64,000 nucleotides of DNA from Oculatella sp. LEGE 06141 (lineage in GTDB: Bacteria > Cyanobacteriota > Cyanobacteriia > Elainellales > Elainellaceae), in assembly GCF_015207605.1 (NCBI RefSeq), contig NZ_JADEWO010000036.1, positions 1 through 64,000 of the forward strand, read 5' to 3'. Positions 43,171 through 52,079 of the stretch are shown one piece after another (the first letter of the stretch is position 1; each line of letters begins with the position of its first letter). The translations under genes were made by a program, and so were the position numbers. Under the pieces are notes generated by a model. It had not been told where the DNA came from and ran no database searches. It saw only the letters and a program-made list of their open reading frames with translations.

Positions 43171-43208
43171 CCAAAGTGCGATCGTTCCTTGAGGGCGATC
43201 GCACTTTG
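43171..43208. terminator. 14-bp hairpin containing HIP1 sequence between convergent genes
   Basis: CCAAAGTGCGATCG (43171-43184) pairs perfectly with CGATCGCACTTTGG (43195-43208). The hairpin lies between the convergent DUF4142 and TPR genes. There is no T run on either side, so this is a strong stem but only a possible terminator. Confidence 0.55.
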
Positions 43209-43278
43209 GCGCTCTGGGGTGATGATTTGGGGCAATGATCCAAGGGCTAAGCTTCCAGTCCGCCATCGCATCTACGGG

Positions 43279-45669
43279 CTACAAACTGGGTAGAATTTCC
43301 GGCAGCAAATATCCTGGAATACTGGAAAGAGCAAGGTTCTGCCCCGAAATTCCACATTGGCTGTAGAAAGAGCGAACCGTTTGCAGAATGCAGTTGAGTG
43401 CCGTTTGCCGGAACTCAGCCTTGTGTTGCCATCCATCTAATGCTTGTAAATGATGGTTGAGTGCTGCTTCCAGGTGGGTCGATTGCTCTGCCGTACTGAG
43501 GGCAATACGCGGATCGGTTGCCACTTGATGATGAGCCAGCCCCAGGTTGTTGTGCGTAGCAAACAGGTCAAACCCCAGCGGTTGCAAGCTGGAGGTAGTT
43601 TGCTCGGCTAAACTGGCGGCAGCGCTAAGAGCTGATTCATAGGCAGCGATCGCCTGTTGTAAATAGCCTAACCGTTCATTCGCATCCTCTTTGGAATGGT
43701 TGGCTAGATGCCAGTAGGCGGTACCCAGGTTGTTCTGCGTAGCCGCAAAGGCGGTTGGGTTTACGGCCTGAGTACGGTAGCGCAACGCCATGCGATAGGC
43801 TCCCAGAGCCAGCATCAGCCAATCTTTGGGGCGTTCGTGCTGTGCCAGGTTCCAGTAGGCAGTGCCTAAGTTATTTTGAATCATGGCGTAGTTAAGCGGT
43901 TCTTGTTCGGGGTTGTAATACCGTAACGCTTCTGAATAAGCCCCGATCGCCTGCTTGAGATGAACCACAGGCTGAGTATGTTGTGCCAGATTCCAATAGG
44001 TCGTGCCCAGGTTGTTTTGGGTAGAGGCGTAGCGCTGCGGCTCCTCTTCAGCTTTGCGGTAACGCAATGCCTGTTGATAGGAATTAACCGATCGCTGCAA
44101 GTTACCCGCAGGATCATCGTAGCGAGCTAAATCGGCGTAGGCCGCCCCCAAGTTGTTTTGCACCATCGACAGCATGTGAGGCTGCGTCTGCGGGTTGAGC
44201 TTGGTAATGGCCGTTTGATAGGACTGAGCCGCCTTATGTAACGCCGACAACGCCTGCTCCAGCGTACTTACCGAGCGAGCCAACATCCAGTACAAATTAC
44301 CCACATCATTCAGCACATCAACCCACAGCGGTGAATCACCATGCATCCACTGCAAGGTTTGCTCATAGGCATCGATCGCGATCGACAGATTTTGCAACGA
44401 CACATCCCCTTGTTCAACCCGATCGCGGTAAAGGTTCCCCAACGTACGATAAGCGTTAGCCAGCAATCCGGGGGGAGCTTTTTGCTGGTGCAGTTGTTCA
44501 ATTTGTTGTTGTAACGTAGCCGCAGAGAGGTCCTTTGTTTCTGGAGGAGCAGCGGGGACAAACGGTAGCGCCGGGGCTTCGGTTGGCTCATGTGCTGCCG
44601 TTTCCGCAGCAGGGTCAACGGGCTGGTTCGCTGGGGGTGGCTGAACTAAGAAGACGGGCTTGGGGGCTTGCCGGGTGGTTGCTGGGTTCGCCGTCGATGC
44701 TGGGCGATCGCGCTGAGACGCACCGTTTTGAGAAATAGTGGAGCCTGAAACCGGGGGCTTTGGAGGATTAACCAGGCGATCAGGCAAAGGTAGTTTAGAT
44801 TGAGCCGTTACTGGAGCGGCAGTTGGGCGATCGTCTGGATACAGTTCATCTAACCGATCCAGGTCATCCAGAAGGCTTGTCCAGTCGTCTTGAATGCCAG
44901 CCGACTGAGCGGCTTGAGCACTCACCGTCTCGCTTTGAACCGGGGTTCCTGGTTGCACACTCTTGTGGCGCGAAACAATTGGAGCTTTGTGAACCGGGGC
45001 TTTGTGAACCGGGGCTTTATGTGACGGTTTGGAAGACGTTAATGCATGATCGGATGGTTCGCGAACGTTCTCTGGAGGCAGTGGCGTGGGATCACCAACA
45101 AACTCGAAGATCCCCGTGCGGCAACGCCAAAACTCTGGCGCAGATTGCGGTAACGCTCGAAACCACGGTTGAGGCAGCCACAGCAGCAAGCTGGATTCCA
45201 ACATGGGTAAGCTGCGTTCAATGCCCTGTAGATGGGTAAAGAACAGCCGCTGAATCGCCGCAGGTTGTCGAGTGAGGTGTTCGATACCTAACAGTTGAAA
45301 TGCGGGCATGGGTGCCCGACGGTTGCCAATTTGAGGGGGTGGGAATTGAGCTAGCCACCGCGCCATTTGGGCAACCGGGTTTGGATCGCTGTGGCTAAGG
45401 TGCAAACTAATTAAACGCGGATAGCGTCGCAGCGTTGTAAATGTTTCGGTTCCTTCTGCAAGCTGATATTGCTCGGCTTGAGAGGCCGATGAAAGCTGCA
45501 TCAGTTCCGCTTCTAATTGTGCTGCCAGACGATCGCGCAGGGGCAAGTCGTCGCACACCGCTACAAAGATTTGACGACGCAACCCTAACCCAAGCGCCAG
45601 TTTCAGACGCTGATAGGTCTGCTGATTAAGCCCTAAAATTCTACGAGAAGGAGTATCTGTCACAAACAC
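43279..45669 (-). CDS. Large TPR protein with NTPase-like N-terminal domain
   Basis: The product has 796 residues. Residues 1-195 form a domain seen in other cyanobacterial TPR proteins: RQIFVAVCDDLPLRDRLAAQLEAEL, then LLGIEHLTRQPAAIQRLFFTHLQGIE and SLLLWLPQPWFRALPQSAPEFWRCRTGIFEF. It has the look of a P-loop NTPase remnant but no Walker A. Residues 200-385 are a Pro/Ala-rich linker with two identical KAPVH units. Residues about 390-735 hold at least seven TPR units with TQNNLGTAYWNLAQ-type cores, so it is a protein-binding scaffold. Only GTG or other non-ATG starts are available; 45669 (GTG) and 45663 (GTG) are both possible. Its cytoplasmic partner is unknown. Confidence 0.85.
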   Translation of the reverse strand: MFVTDTPSRRILGLNQQTYQRLKLALGLGLRRQIFVAVCDDLPLRDRLAAQLEAELMQLSSASQAEQYQLAEGTETFTTLRRYPRLISLHLSHSDPNPVAQMARWLAQFPPPQIGNRRAPMPAFQLLGIEHLTRQPAAIQRLFFTHLQGIERSLPMLESSLLLWLPQPWFRALPQSAPEFWRCRTGIFEFVGDPTPLPPENVREPSDHALTSSKPSHKAPVHKAPVHKAPIVSRHKSVQPGTPVQSETVSAQAAQSAGIQDDWTSLLDDLDRLDELYPDDRPTAAPVTAQSKLPLPDRLVNPPKPPVSGSTISQNGASQRDRPASTANPATTRQAPKPVFLVQPPPANQPVDPAAETAAHEPTEAPALPFVPAAPPETKDLSAATLQQQIEQLHQQKAPPGLLANAYRTLGNLYRDRVEQGDVSLQNLSIAIDAYEQTLQWMHGDSPLWVDVLNDVGNLYWMLARSVSTLEQALSALHKAAQSYQTAITKLNPQTQPHMLSMVQNNLGAAYADLARYDDPAGNLQRSVNSYQQALRYRKAEEEPQRYASTQNNLGTTYWNLAQHTQPVVHLKQAIGAYSEALRYYNPEQEPLNYAMIQNNLGTAYWNLAQHERPKDWLMLALGAYRMALRYRTQAVNPTAFAATQNNLGTAYWHLANHSKEDANERLGYLQQAIAAYESALSAAASLAEQTTSSLQPLGFDLFATHNNLGLAHHQVATDPRIALSTAEQSTHLEAALNHHLQALDGWQHKAEFRQTALNCILQTVRSFYSQCGISGQNLALSSIPGYLLPEILPSL
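44984..45013 (-). repeat. Two exact 15-bp in-frame repeats (KAPVH) in the TPR protein gene
   Basis: GCTTTGTGAACCGGG occurs twice in tandem (44984-44998, 44999-45013), followed by a diverged third start. It encodes KAPVH units in the disordered linker on the minus strand. Confidence 0.9.
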
Positions 45670-45947
45670 AGGACAAGGGCGGATAGATAGGACTAGTTAA
45701 CAAAACCAAACCCACAACCTAGAGCATCAAATGCTTGAAATCCACAGATTAGTGAATAAACCGCTGGCCACCCTATTCTCGTTCAAATAGCTTTTTTAGG
45801 CCGTGGCAGTCTACATAACTGGATTCTAGCTTCTGATGCCCTAACAGGAATCCCCAAGACTAAGCATTGTTGTTTAATTTCGGTATCACCTTTTTCAAAC
45901 CATTTGTGCCAATCTCAGGATAAGAACATAAAATTACACCCTATAAA
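45670..45947. other. Gap upstream of the TPR gene
   Basis: This part of the 378-bp gap between the TPR gene and psb34 holds no gene that I can support. It should contain the TPR gene promoter. I see no strong regulatory repeat. Confidence 0.4.
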
Positions 45948-45976
45948 AAACAGGCTCCGGTTACCGGAGCCTGTTT
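45948..45976 (-). terminator. Strong intrinsic terminator of psb34
   Basis: A perfect 13-bp stem (45948-45960 with 45964-45976, loop TTA), with GC-rich core GGCTCCGG, is followed in the minus direction by T residues (complement of the A run at 45945-45950). It lies about 70 bases beyond the psb34 stop. Confidence 0.93.
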
Positions 45977-46047
45977 CGCTCATTCTGGAATTGCGTATGA
46001 AACTAACTTCTTAACGACAATTTTTCTGTAGAGTGTATTTAGTATTT

Positions 46048-46218
46048 CTACGAAACTGATGCGGCTACAGCAAGCAACCCACCGACTAGAGCGGTCGCTA
46101 CCACACCTAGAATCAGATAGCTCTTCTTTTGCTTGTTATCGGGCGGCTCGGCTGTATACATCTTGGGTTCTGCCGCAAAGTTGTTGAGACGACCGCCTTC
46201 TTCAGAAATATAGGGCAT
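46048..46218 (-). CDS. psb34: Psb34/Ssl1498-type small photosystem II protein
   Basis: The 56-residue product MPYISEEGGRLNNFAAEPKM is a close match to the Ssl1498 family, whose members include Psb34, a single-helix protein bound to CP47 in photosystem II assembly intermediates. The conserved N-terminal GGRLNNFA.EPKMY.AEPP is followed by one membrane helix (YLILGVVATALVGGLLAVAASVS) that runs to the C-terminus. The frame extends upstream, but the ATG at 46218 has GAGGAC just upstream and gives the family N-terminus. A clear promoter and a strong terminator bracket it, so it is a monocistronic transcript. Confidence 0.88.
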   Translation of the reverse strand: MPYISEEGGRLNNFAAEPKMYTAEPPDNKQKKSYLILGVVATALVGGLLAVAASVS

Positions 46219-46244
46219 AAAAAGTCCTCGCATCAGTTTCGCCA

Positions 46245-46274
46245 ATTGTAACAAAAGATTACGGTTTTGTCCAA
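46245..46274 (-). promoter_or_regulatory. Sigma70-type promoter of psb34
   Basis: On the minus strand, TTGGAC (46274-46269) and TACAAT (46250-46245) are separated by 18 bases, close to the -35/-10 consensus. The -10 ends 27 bases upstream of the psb34 ATG, giving a short leader. Confidence 0.65.
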
Positions 46275-46597
46275 ACAGAGTGGTCTGGGAGTAAAAAATC
46301 CTCCTATGTGGGTAGCAAACAGCTATAGCGTTGGGACTATCCTGTGCCTCAAAAAATCCTACAGCGGGGTGAAGGACTAATAACCAATGACGGAGCAGGA
46401 AGTATGTTCACTTCCGCCCCAGCGTACTCGCCTTATTGTTCTCTCTACAGCAACTCTTCTGGAATAAGGCTGGCACGAATGCAATAGTCCTGTTCCCTCC
46501 CAGGGTCATTTGCTCTCCCAAACGTCCTTCCCCCAGCTCAACTCAGATGCCTGCGGTATCCATCAGATAAACCGAGCATTTTCTTCAGTTGCTCAGC
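46275..46597. other. Gene-free region between psb34 and the stem-loop downstream of cyAbrB
   Basis: No gene is supported. Sequence is of mixed composition with no strong repeats. It may hold upstream elements of psb34. Confidence 0.4.
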
Positions 46598-46678
46598 AAA
46601 AAAATAAGGCTTCTCAGATTTGGGACAGTTGCCAACCATTACTAACCCATACAAAGTGCAAAGTCTGAGAGCCTTATT
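46598..46678 (-). ncRNA. Candidate small RNA 3' end or long-loop terminator downstream of cyAbrB
   Basis: On the minus strand, AATAAGGCTCTCAGA (complement of 46664-46678) pairs with TCTGAGAAGCCTTATT (complement of 46603-46618) with one bulge, across a 45-nt loop, and is followed by a run of T. It lies about 160 bases beyond the cyAbrB stop. It could be the cyAbrB terminator or the 3' part of an independent small RNA; the loop has no strong inner helix that I can see. Confidence 0.45.
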
Positions 46679-46836
46679 CTCAAAATATCTATTGTGGATG
46701 TCTTGGGTGATTTATCTAAGACTATCTAACTCAATTTGCTGAACCTAGCCGTTGAGGAGGTTGACTAGCGCGGCAATCAATTTGTTGGCAAATTAGTTGA
46801 CAAAATACACCATACTAGCAATGGCATTAGGCAAAT

Positions 46837-47229
46837 CTATTCGTCTTCAAAATCGTCACCGTCAATTTGCTTCAGGCGAATGTGTTTACGACCCAACGAA
46901 ATTTCAAACTCATCCCCCGGCTTTAGATCCATTTGCTTTGTGTAAGCCGAGCCAATCAGCAAGTTCCCGTTGGATTGAACGCTGATTCGGTAGCTTGCAC
47001 TGCGCCCGCCCCGACCGTTGTTGCTCTGCTTGCCGTCTAACTGAATTCCTTCTGCATCAATTAGAGCATTCAAAAATTTCATCATGTTGACGCGTTCTAT
47101 ACCATTTTTAGTAACGGTATAGTATCCACATTCTTTTGCTTTTTCTTCTTTACCAAGATGCTCTAGTTCCTTGACCTTGGTCAAAAGTGTATCGCCTGTT
47201 AACGGTTCGATCTTTTTCTTCTTAGTCAT
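46837..47229 (-). CDS. cyAbrB-family transcription regulator
   Basis: The product of 130 residues matches the cyanobacterial AbrB group: an N-terminal region PLTGDTLLTKVKELEHLGKEEKAKECGYYTVTKNGIERVN and a C-terminal SpoVT-AbrB DNA-binding domain (YRISVQSNGNLLIGSAYTKQMDLKPGDEFEISLGRKHIRLKQID). cyAbrB proteins control carbon/nitrogen balance, hydrogenase and redox genes in Synechocystis. Which paralogue this is cannot be settled. It is transcribed away from the Rrf2 gene across 444 bases. Confidence 0.93.
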   Translation of the reverse strand: MTKKKKIEPLTGDTLLTKVKELEHLGKEEKAKECGYYTVTKNGIERVNMMKFLNALIDAEGIQLDGKQSNNGRGGRSASYRISVQSNGNLLIGSAYTKQMDLKPGDEFEISLGRKHIRLKQIDGDDFEDE

Positions 47230-47673
47230 CAGCTTGGATTTGAATCGATTCAGTTCAGAGTATGTGCCGTACTATGTCTGCTGACTGGCGCTAAAGTTCT
47301 ATCACTTTAGCTTTTTATCAGCTTTTCAAACTATAGTACACTGGCAAAGTCAACTTTTTTCATTCGTTATTGTATTAAAATTCTATCTTTTTGGTTTAGT
47401 TTGCGTAAATTAAGATAAATGCCTTCAATTCACGATCGAGTGTCATTAATTCCTGATTTGTCCTTGCCCGATCAACAGGCTTGTTGGCAAATTAAAAAAT
47501 CTGCCTGAAGGGAATACAGGCTATTCTGCTAACACAAGCCGATGAAGAAACAAACTCAATTGGATCTGAACTTCCATTCCGTCAATAGACTTAGTCCATT
47601 CAGCACACTAGCTGTTGACAGCAACTTCGTTCTCTACTTACTTGATGATAAAAATGCTGGTAAATCTGGATAG
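47230..47673. other. 444-bp divergent promoter region of cyAbrB and Rrf2 genes
   Basis: It is AT-rich (lowest GC in this part of the window) and holds no gene. It should contain both promoters. Two regulators divergently transcribed from one region suggests possible cross or auto-regulation, but no palindrome stands out. Confidence 0.5.
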
Positions 47674-48117
47674 ATGAAGTTAACTACTCGTGGGCATTAC
47701 AGCGTTAAAGCGATGCTCGATCTGAGCTTGCAGCCTGGAGGCGAGCCAACGTCTGTAAGGGCGATCGCAAAACGGCAAGACCTGCCTCCCCCTTACTTAG
47801 AAAAGTTACTAATTGAACTGCGTCGAGCGGGATTGGTCAAATCGATTCGCGGTGCCCAGGGAGGATATCAACTGGCGCGATCGCCATCCCAAATTTCGTT
47901 AGGGCACATTCTTGAAGCAGTCGGTGAAACCATTGAACCACTACCTCGATATGCGCCAGATGGCGAACAAGCAGCCGATTGGGTAACCTACAGTTTGTGG
48001 AACCGATTGCATCAAAAACTGAAAGAAGCGCTCTACAGTATTTCGCTGGAAGACCTTTACTACGACACTCGCAGTCGGCAAGCGGCTCAGGGTGAGTCAA
48101 CCAGTTTTGTTGTCTAA
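47674..48117 (+). CDS. Rrf2-family transcription regulator
   Basis: The product of 147 residues has the Rrf2 winged helix-turn-helix: MKLTTRGHYSVKAMLDLSL, VRAIAKRQDLPPPYLEKLLIELRRAGLVKSIRGAQGGYQLARSPSQISLGHILEAVGE. The three Cys that bind an Fe-S cluster in IscR and NsrR are absent in the segment after ETIEPLP, so this is probably a clusterless member, as is common in cyanobacteria. The target genes are unknown. Confidence 0.93.
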   Translation: MKLTTRGHYSVKAMLDLSLQPGGEPTSVRAIAKRQDLPPPYLEKLLIELRRAGLVKSIRGAQGGYQLARSPSQISLGHILEAVGETIEPLPRYAPDGEQAADWVTYSLWNRLHQKLKEALYSISLEDLYYDTRSRQAAQGESTSFVV

Positions 48118-48131
48118 CGCCAACCTGTATT

Positions 48132-48159
48132 GATGCTGTCCTTAAGATGCTGTCCTTAA
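48132..48159. repeat. Perfect 14-bp tandem duplication
   Basis: GATGCTGTCCTTAA occurs twice without spacer (48132-48145, 48146-48159), 15 bases after the Rrf2 gene stop. Confidence 0.95.
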
Positions 48160-48286
48160 ATGTATAGCTCGCATCATCTAACTATACGGTTTCATTCCTC
48201 GCGATCGGCTTCAGCCATCTAGAACGCAATTACTAACGTTCTGCATTTGCCCCACCTGCGAAACCTGGGCGCTTCTAACCATTCTT

Positions 48287-48472
48287 CTAAGAGAATGTCT
48301 TAAAAGTGCTAAGCTCCAACTCGAACCGCCCCCTAATTCCCCAATTTTGGCTTCGACGTGAGCGCTCAGCCGAACGGGGACTTCCGAATCAATTCTGTTT
48401 CAAAGTCCCCCAAAATTGGGGGATTTAGGGGGCTAATTTAGAATGTTGAGCCATTCTCAGATACCCTCTAAG
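48287..48472. mobile_element. MITE-like palindromic element, 186 bp
   Basis: Two imperfect inverted arms of about 64 bases (48287-48350 and 48410-48472) are separated by 59 bases. Inner ends are CCCCCTAA...CCAATTTTGG and its complement; outer ends begin CTAAGAG and CTTAGAG. The element has no coding capacity and lies between the Rrf2 gene and rplU. The GGGGGATTTAGGGGGC arm is a common dispersed repeat in filamentous cyanobacterial genomes. No target duplication is clear. A degenerate arm fragment lies at 14667-14700. Confidence 0.75.
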
Positions 48473-48691
48473 CCATCGTTCCATTCGGCGGAACGCTCGT
48501 CGAAACCCAGCATTGCAGGCTTAAAGCAAACAGGATGCAACCGTTGACTTGACACTTCTGTTGTTTATTCGTCATTATGGTTAACTGGTTGTTTACTTGC
48601 TCGGATCAGGTTGTTCAGCACCAAACGCTGATGTCCTCGCTTTTTGGAAGGCACTCCAGCTACCTGTACGGCAACATTAGGATATAAAGTC

Positions 48692-49093
48692 ATGACTTAC
48701 GCAATTATTGAAGCTGGCGGCAAGCAACTGCGAGTAGAGCCAGGTCGCTTTTACGATGTTGATCGGCTTGCCGTTGACGTTGACGGTCAGGTGACGATCG
48801 ACCGAGTGCTATACATCGAAAACGACGGTGAAATCTCGATTGGGCAGCCCTTTGTGGGAGGAGCCAGCGTTGAAGGCACCGTATTGCGTCACCTGAGAGG
48901 GCGTAAAATCATCGTCTACAAAATGCGTCCTAAGAAAAAGACGCGTAAGAAGCAAGGTCACCGTCAAGATCTGACTCGGCTGATGATCGATTCAATTACC
49001 TTAAACGGATCGTCTATTGGTTCTGGCAAACAAGAATCCAAGGCATCCAAAGCGGCTGAATCGTCTGATGCTGACAGTGCTGACTCCGAATAG
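48692..49093 (+). CDS. rplU: 50S ribosomal protein L21
   Basis: L21 binds 23S rRNA domain I-related sites and contacts L20. The 133-residue product begins [24 protein letters not shown] and contains the family signature [27 protein letters not shown]. The last 30 residues are an acidic Ser/Ala tail beyond the usual L21 length, as seen in cyanobacteria. The frame starts 16 codons earlier, but the ATG at 48692 is the family start. rpmA follows 49 bases later, the conserved rplU-rpmA operon. Confidence 0.97.
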   Translation: MTYAIIEAGGKQLRVEPGRFYDVDRLAVDVDGQVTIDRVLYIENDGEISIGQPFVGGASVEGTVLRHLRGRKIIVYKMRPKKKTRKKQGHRQDLTRLMIDSITLNGSSIGSGKQESKASKAAESSDADSADSE

Positions 49094-49142
49094 ACGGATT
49101 CCTGGTTAAGCTTAACGTTAGGGAAAGACAGCAGAGGCAATT

Positions 49143-49418
49143 ATGGCTCATAAGAAAGGAACTGGAAGTACTCGTAACGGACGCGACTCAAACGCCCAAC
49201 GGCTTGGTGTGAAGCGCTATGGTGGTCAAGTTGTCAGAGCCGGAAACATTCTGGTACGGCAACGGGGAACCAAGTTTCACCCTGGTTCAAACGTGGGTCG
49301 CGGTAGTGATGACACGTTGTTTGCGCTCGTCGATGGTATTGTAACCTTTGAGCGGCGCGGCAAAGGACGTAAGAAAATCAGCGTTTACCCAGCCGTCACC
49401 GAAACTGTATCGGCATAG
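49143..49418 (+). CDS. rpmA: 50S ribosomal protein L27
   Basis: L27 lies by the peptidyl transferase centre. The 91-residue product is typical: [58 protein letters not shown]. The N-terminus begins directly MAHKKG, with no Firmicute-type leader to be cleaved. It ends before a hairpin terminator. Confidence 0.98.
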   Translation: MAHKKGTGSTRNGRDSNAQRLGVKRYGGQVVRAGNILVRQRGTKFHPGSNVGRGSDDTLFALVDGIVTFERRGKGRKKISVYPAVTETVSA

Positions 49419-49458
49419 CTCAGGTACGGTATTCCGACACGACAGCAATTACGGCAAA

Positions 49459-49494
49459 AGCGGGGGCGGTGTACACCGTCCCCGCTGCTGTTTT
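49459..49494 (+). terminator. Terminator of rplU-rpmA
   Basis: AGCGGGGGCGGTG (49459-49471) pairs with CACCGTCCCCGCT (49474-49486), with one G-U pair and a very tight loop, followed four bases later by TTTT (49491-49494). Confidence 0.8.
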
Positions 49495-49530
49495 AAAGCC
49501 CCCAAGCGCAGAATAGGGATCGACTCCGGG

Positions 49531-51753
49531 TTAGAACCGTTGCCCAATGCCAAAGTGGAAGCTGCTTTCCCCCTGATCGTTAAAGCCATAGTCTGCTCGA
49601 AGCAATCCCAGAGGAGACTGCACTCTAACCCCCAGACCATAGCCAAAGCCAGTTCCGGGCTTATCTCGAACGTTGGCAGGTTCGCCTAATACCGTATCTC
49701 CAGACCCTAAATCGGTGGCAAAGTCGGCAAAGACAACACCGCCAAGGGGCGAGAAGATCGGAAAGCGATATTCGGCAGAGGCAAGAAGGTAGCTGCGCCC
49801 GGTGCCCACCTGTCCTTCGCCATAGCCCCGGACTGAGTTGATGCCACCCAGGTCAAACGCGTTGTAGCCCGGTGCATCTCCGATGATGGTGCCGCCTTGC
49901 AAATTGAACGCCAGCACTTCAGGATTTTCAGGATTGGTTTCGGTGTCTGAAGTCAGCAAATCTAGCGGAACATACTGCACATAATTTGCCCGCAGGCGAT
50001 TCATGAGAATGTTGCCGTTCCCAATGGGAATCGACTGTTCGCTGCTCAAGCTGAGGATAGAACCTTCACTGGGGTTAACCGGATTGTTGCGGCGATCGCG
50101 CGATGCTTGAAAGGCCAGCGTTGTCAGGTCGTCAATCCCCGTATCGCTAAAGGTCAACGGGTTGCCTTGTTCATCTTCTGAAAAGACGTTCCCATCGCCA
50201 TCGCGAGCGCTAATGCGGGTATAGTTGAGTCCCAAATCAGCATCCCATTCTCCCAGAGGACGGTTAACGGCTACACCGCCACCAAATCGTCCCAACCGGA
50301 CGCGATCGCCATTGGGTAAATCGACTTCATCACTAAAGGTAGACGAGGTGTTGCGACGACGAAAGGCATTGGCACTGTATCCTAACCGATCGGGATCGCT
50401 GGGACGATAGGGACTGGTGAAGTTGCCGCCAAACTGAAAGTCACGGGTGCCAATTTGCAGATCGCCTCCTAAGCGATCGCCCACCCCCCCGACATTTTGA
50501 TCTTGATAGTTCAGCGTTCCAAACAGCCCTGCATTGTCGCTGTAACCACCGCCCACGTTAAACGAGCGCGATAGTCTTTCCGTCAAGCTGTAAGTTACCA
50601 CTACGTTCTGCGGATCGCCCGATAGCGCAATGTCGGCATTATCAAACAGCCCTAAATTGTAGAGGTTACGTAAATCCTGCTGCGCGACGCTCTGGTCGAA
50701 GGCTTGCCCCGGTTGTAGCTGTAACTGACGGCGAATAAACGCTTCATCGGTTCGCCCCTGGATGGGCTGCCCGTCCTCATCGACGGTGCTACCTTCTTCG
50801 TTAACAAAGCGAATATCGATCTGGCTAACGGTGCCCTCAGCCACGTCGAGCGTAACGACTCCATTTGAACTCGGTATCAGAGTCAGCACTTGCGCCAGCG
50901 TGTAACCGTTGTCGGCATACCACTGGTTCACTTGCTGTACGCCTTGACGAAATGCCGCCAGGTTCACAGGTTGACCAATCTGAGGCGCAAAAATCTCGTT
51001 AACCACGGTTTCTGGCAGCACGCGTGCCCCCGAAAGTTGGAGCGATCGCACCACAATTGGCTCAACCTGAAAGACAACGCTAACCCCTTCAGGCTGGACA
51101 GAGGTTGCCACCCGAGCATCGGTAAAAAATCCGGTGTCGAGAATAGCATTAATATCCTGTTGCAGTCGGCTTGCCGTTGTCGCGCCACCGGGTTGTGTTT
51201 GAATCGTGTTGCGGACAAGCTGCTGCAACTCTGCATCTGCACCGATGATCTGTACATCAGTGGCCGTAACGGCCACATCTCCAAGTTCAACCGGAGTTGC
51301 GGCAGGCAACGGGGCAACAGGCGATTGCTGAAGCGGAATAGGGGTTGCGTTTGGCTGAATGGGAACAGGAGCCGCTTGAGCCGTTGCCGGGGGTGCCGCT
51401 GATGCATTTTGAGCGGTGAGGGCATTGGGCGGTGAGGGCAGGTTGGCGGCTGGAGGGGATTGAGAAGCTGGAGGGGGAGTGCCTTGATAGTCCTGGTAGT
51501 AGGGCACCTGCCCGGCGGCATTAATTTCAGCCTGAGTTTGGCTGGGGCTGAATTGTGTCAGCAGCATAGAGGGGGGCGCGATCGCTTCAACCTCAACCGC
51601 ATTCGGAATTACAACATCATGCCGGGTGCTGAAATGCTCAGCGTTGGGGGAAGAGGACGGGGAGGCAGGTACGGCCAGAGCCGAGTCCCCCAAGCCAACT
51701 GCAACCAGCGTCGAGAGTGCAAATGTAGACAGTGCAAAAGCAGAGACACGCAT
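49531..51753 (-). CDS. Omp85/BamA-family outer membrane protein
   Basis: This protein inserts beta-barrel proteins in the outer membrane; the cyanobacterial form is related to plastid Toc75. The 740-residue product has a signal peptide (about 1-27), a Pro/Ala/Gln-rich linker (80-150), three POTRA domains (about 155-400: VTATDVQIIGADAELQQLVRN, VVRSLQLSGARVLPETVVNEIF, ISQIDIRFVNEEG...) and a 16-stranded barrel (about 400-740) with the Omp85 C-terminus GLLRADYGFNDQGESSFHFGIGQRF. The GGINSVRGYGEGQVG segment is the conserved L6 loop motif (VRGY). The 326 bases before its start should hold the promoter. Confidence 0.95.
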   Translation of the reverse strand: MRVSAFALSTFALSTLVAVGLGDSALAVPASPSSSPNAEHFSTRHDVVIPNAVEVEAIAPPSMLLTQFSPSQTQAEINAAGQVPYYQDYQGTPPPASQSPPAANLPSPPNALTAQNASAAPPATAQAAPVPIQPNATPIPLQQSPVAPLPAATPVELGDVAVTATDVQIIGADAELQQLVRNTIQTQPGGATTASRLQQDINAILDTGFFTDARVATSVQPEGVSVVFQVEPIVVRSLQLSGARVLPETVVNEIFAPQIGQPVNLAAFRQGVQQVNQWYADNGYTLAQVLTLIPSSNGVVTLDVAEGTVSQIDIRFVNEEGSTVDEDGQPIQGRTDEAFIRRQLQLQPGQAFDQSVAQQDLRNLYNLGLFDNADIALSGDPQNVVVTYSLTERLSRSFNVGGGYSDNAGLFGTLNYQDQNVGGVGDRLGGDLQIGTRDFQFGGNFTSPYRPSDPDRLGYSANAFRRRNTSSTFSDEVDLPNGDRVRLGRFGGGVAVNRPLGEWDADLGLNYTRISARDGDGNVFSEDEQGNPLTFSDTGIDDLTTLAFQASRDRRNNPVNPSEGSILSLSSEQSIPIGNGNILMNRLRANYVQYVPLDLLTSDTETNPENPEVLAFNLQGGTIIGDAPGYNAFDLGGINSVRGYGEGQVGTGRSYLLASAEYRFPIFSPLGGVVFADFATDLGSGDTVLGEPANVRDKPGTGFGYGLGVRVQSPLGLLRADYGFNDQGESSFHFGIGQRF

Positions 51754-52079
51754 AACCGTTGCTCATCAAATCATGACATTGCTTTAGATCCAGAGCGATC
51801 GCTTCAACGTGTATCACTCTAAATCATGGAATAAATTCAGTAATCGAATTTGCCTAGTAGATGGGGTTTCAAGCCGATTTTTGTTCTGCAACGATCGACT
51901 ATGCAAAACTGCTCAAACACAAGTAAAAAAGGAGGAGCGGGACACACGTTAACGCCATGTGCAGCTTTCTAGATTGGCAAACCGAGGCACATAACGGAAG
52001 TTGACCACACTATAAACTACTGGCAAGCAATCTATAAGTATTGATGAAAATTAGTCACCGTTTGTGCCCGATGGGTAAT
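51754..52079. other. 326-bp gap upstream of the Omp85 gene
   Basis: No gene or strong repeat is seen. It should hold the Omp85 promoter on the minus strand. Confidence 0.4.

Noticed and set aside
48644-48691. Upstream extension of rplU from ATG 48644
   Set aside because: The 16 extra residues are absent in L21 proteins, and ATG 48692 begins the family sequence.
50890-51521. Long open frames on both strands inside the Omp85 gene (170 and 185 codons)
   Set aside because: They lie inside the POTRA/linker region of a strongly supported gene and have no family features; they are by-products of its Pro/Ala/Gln-rich composition.
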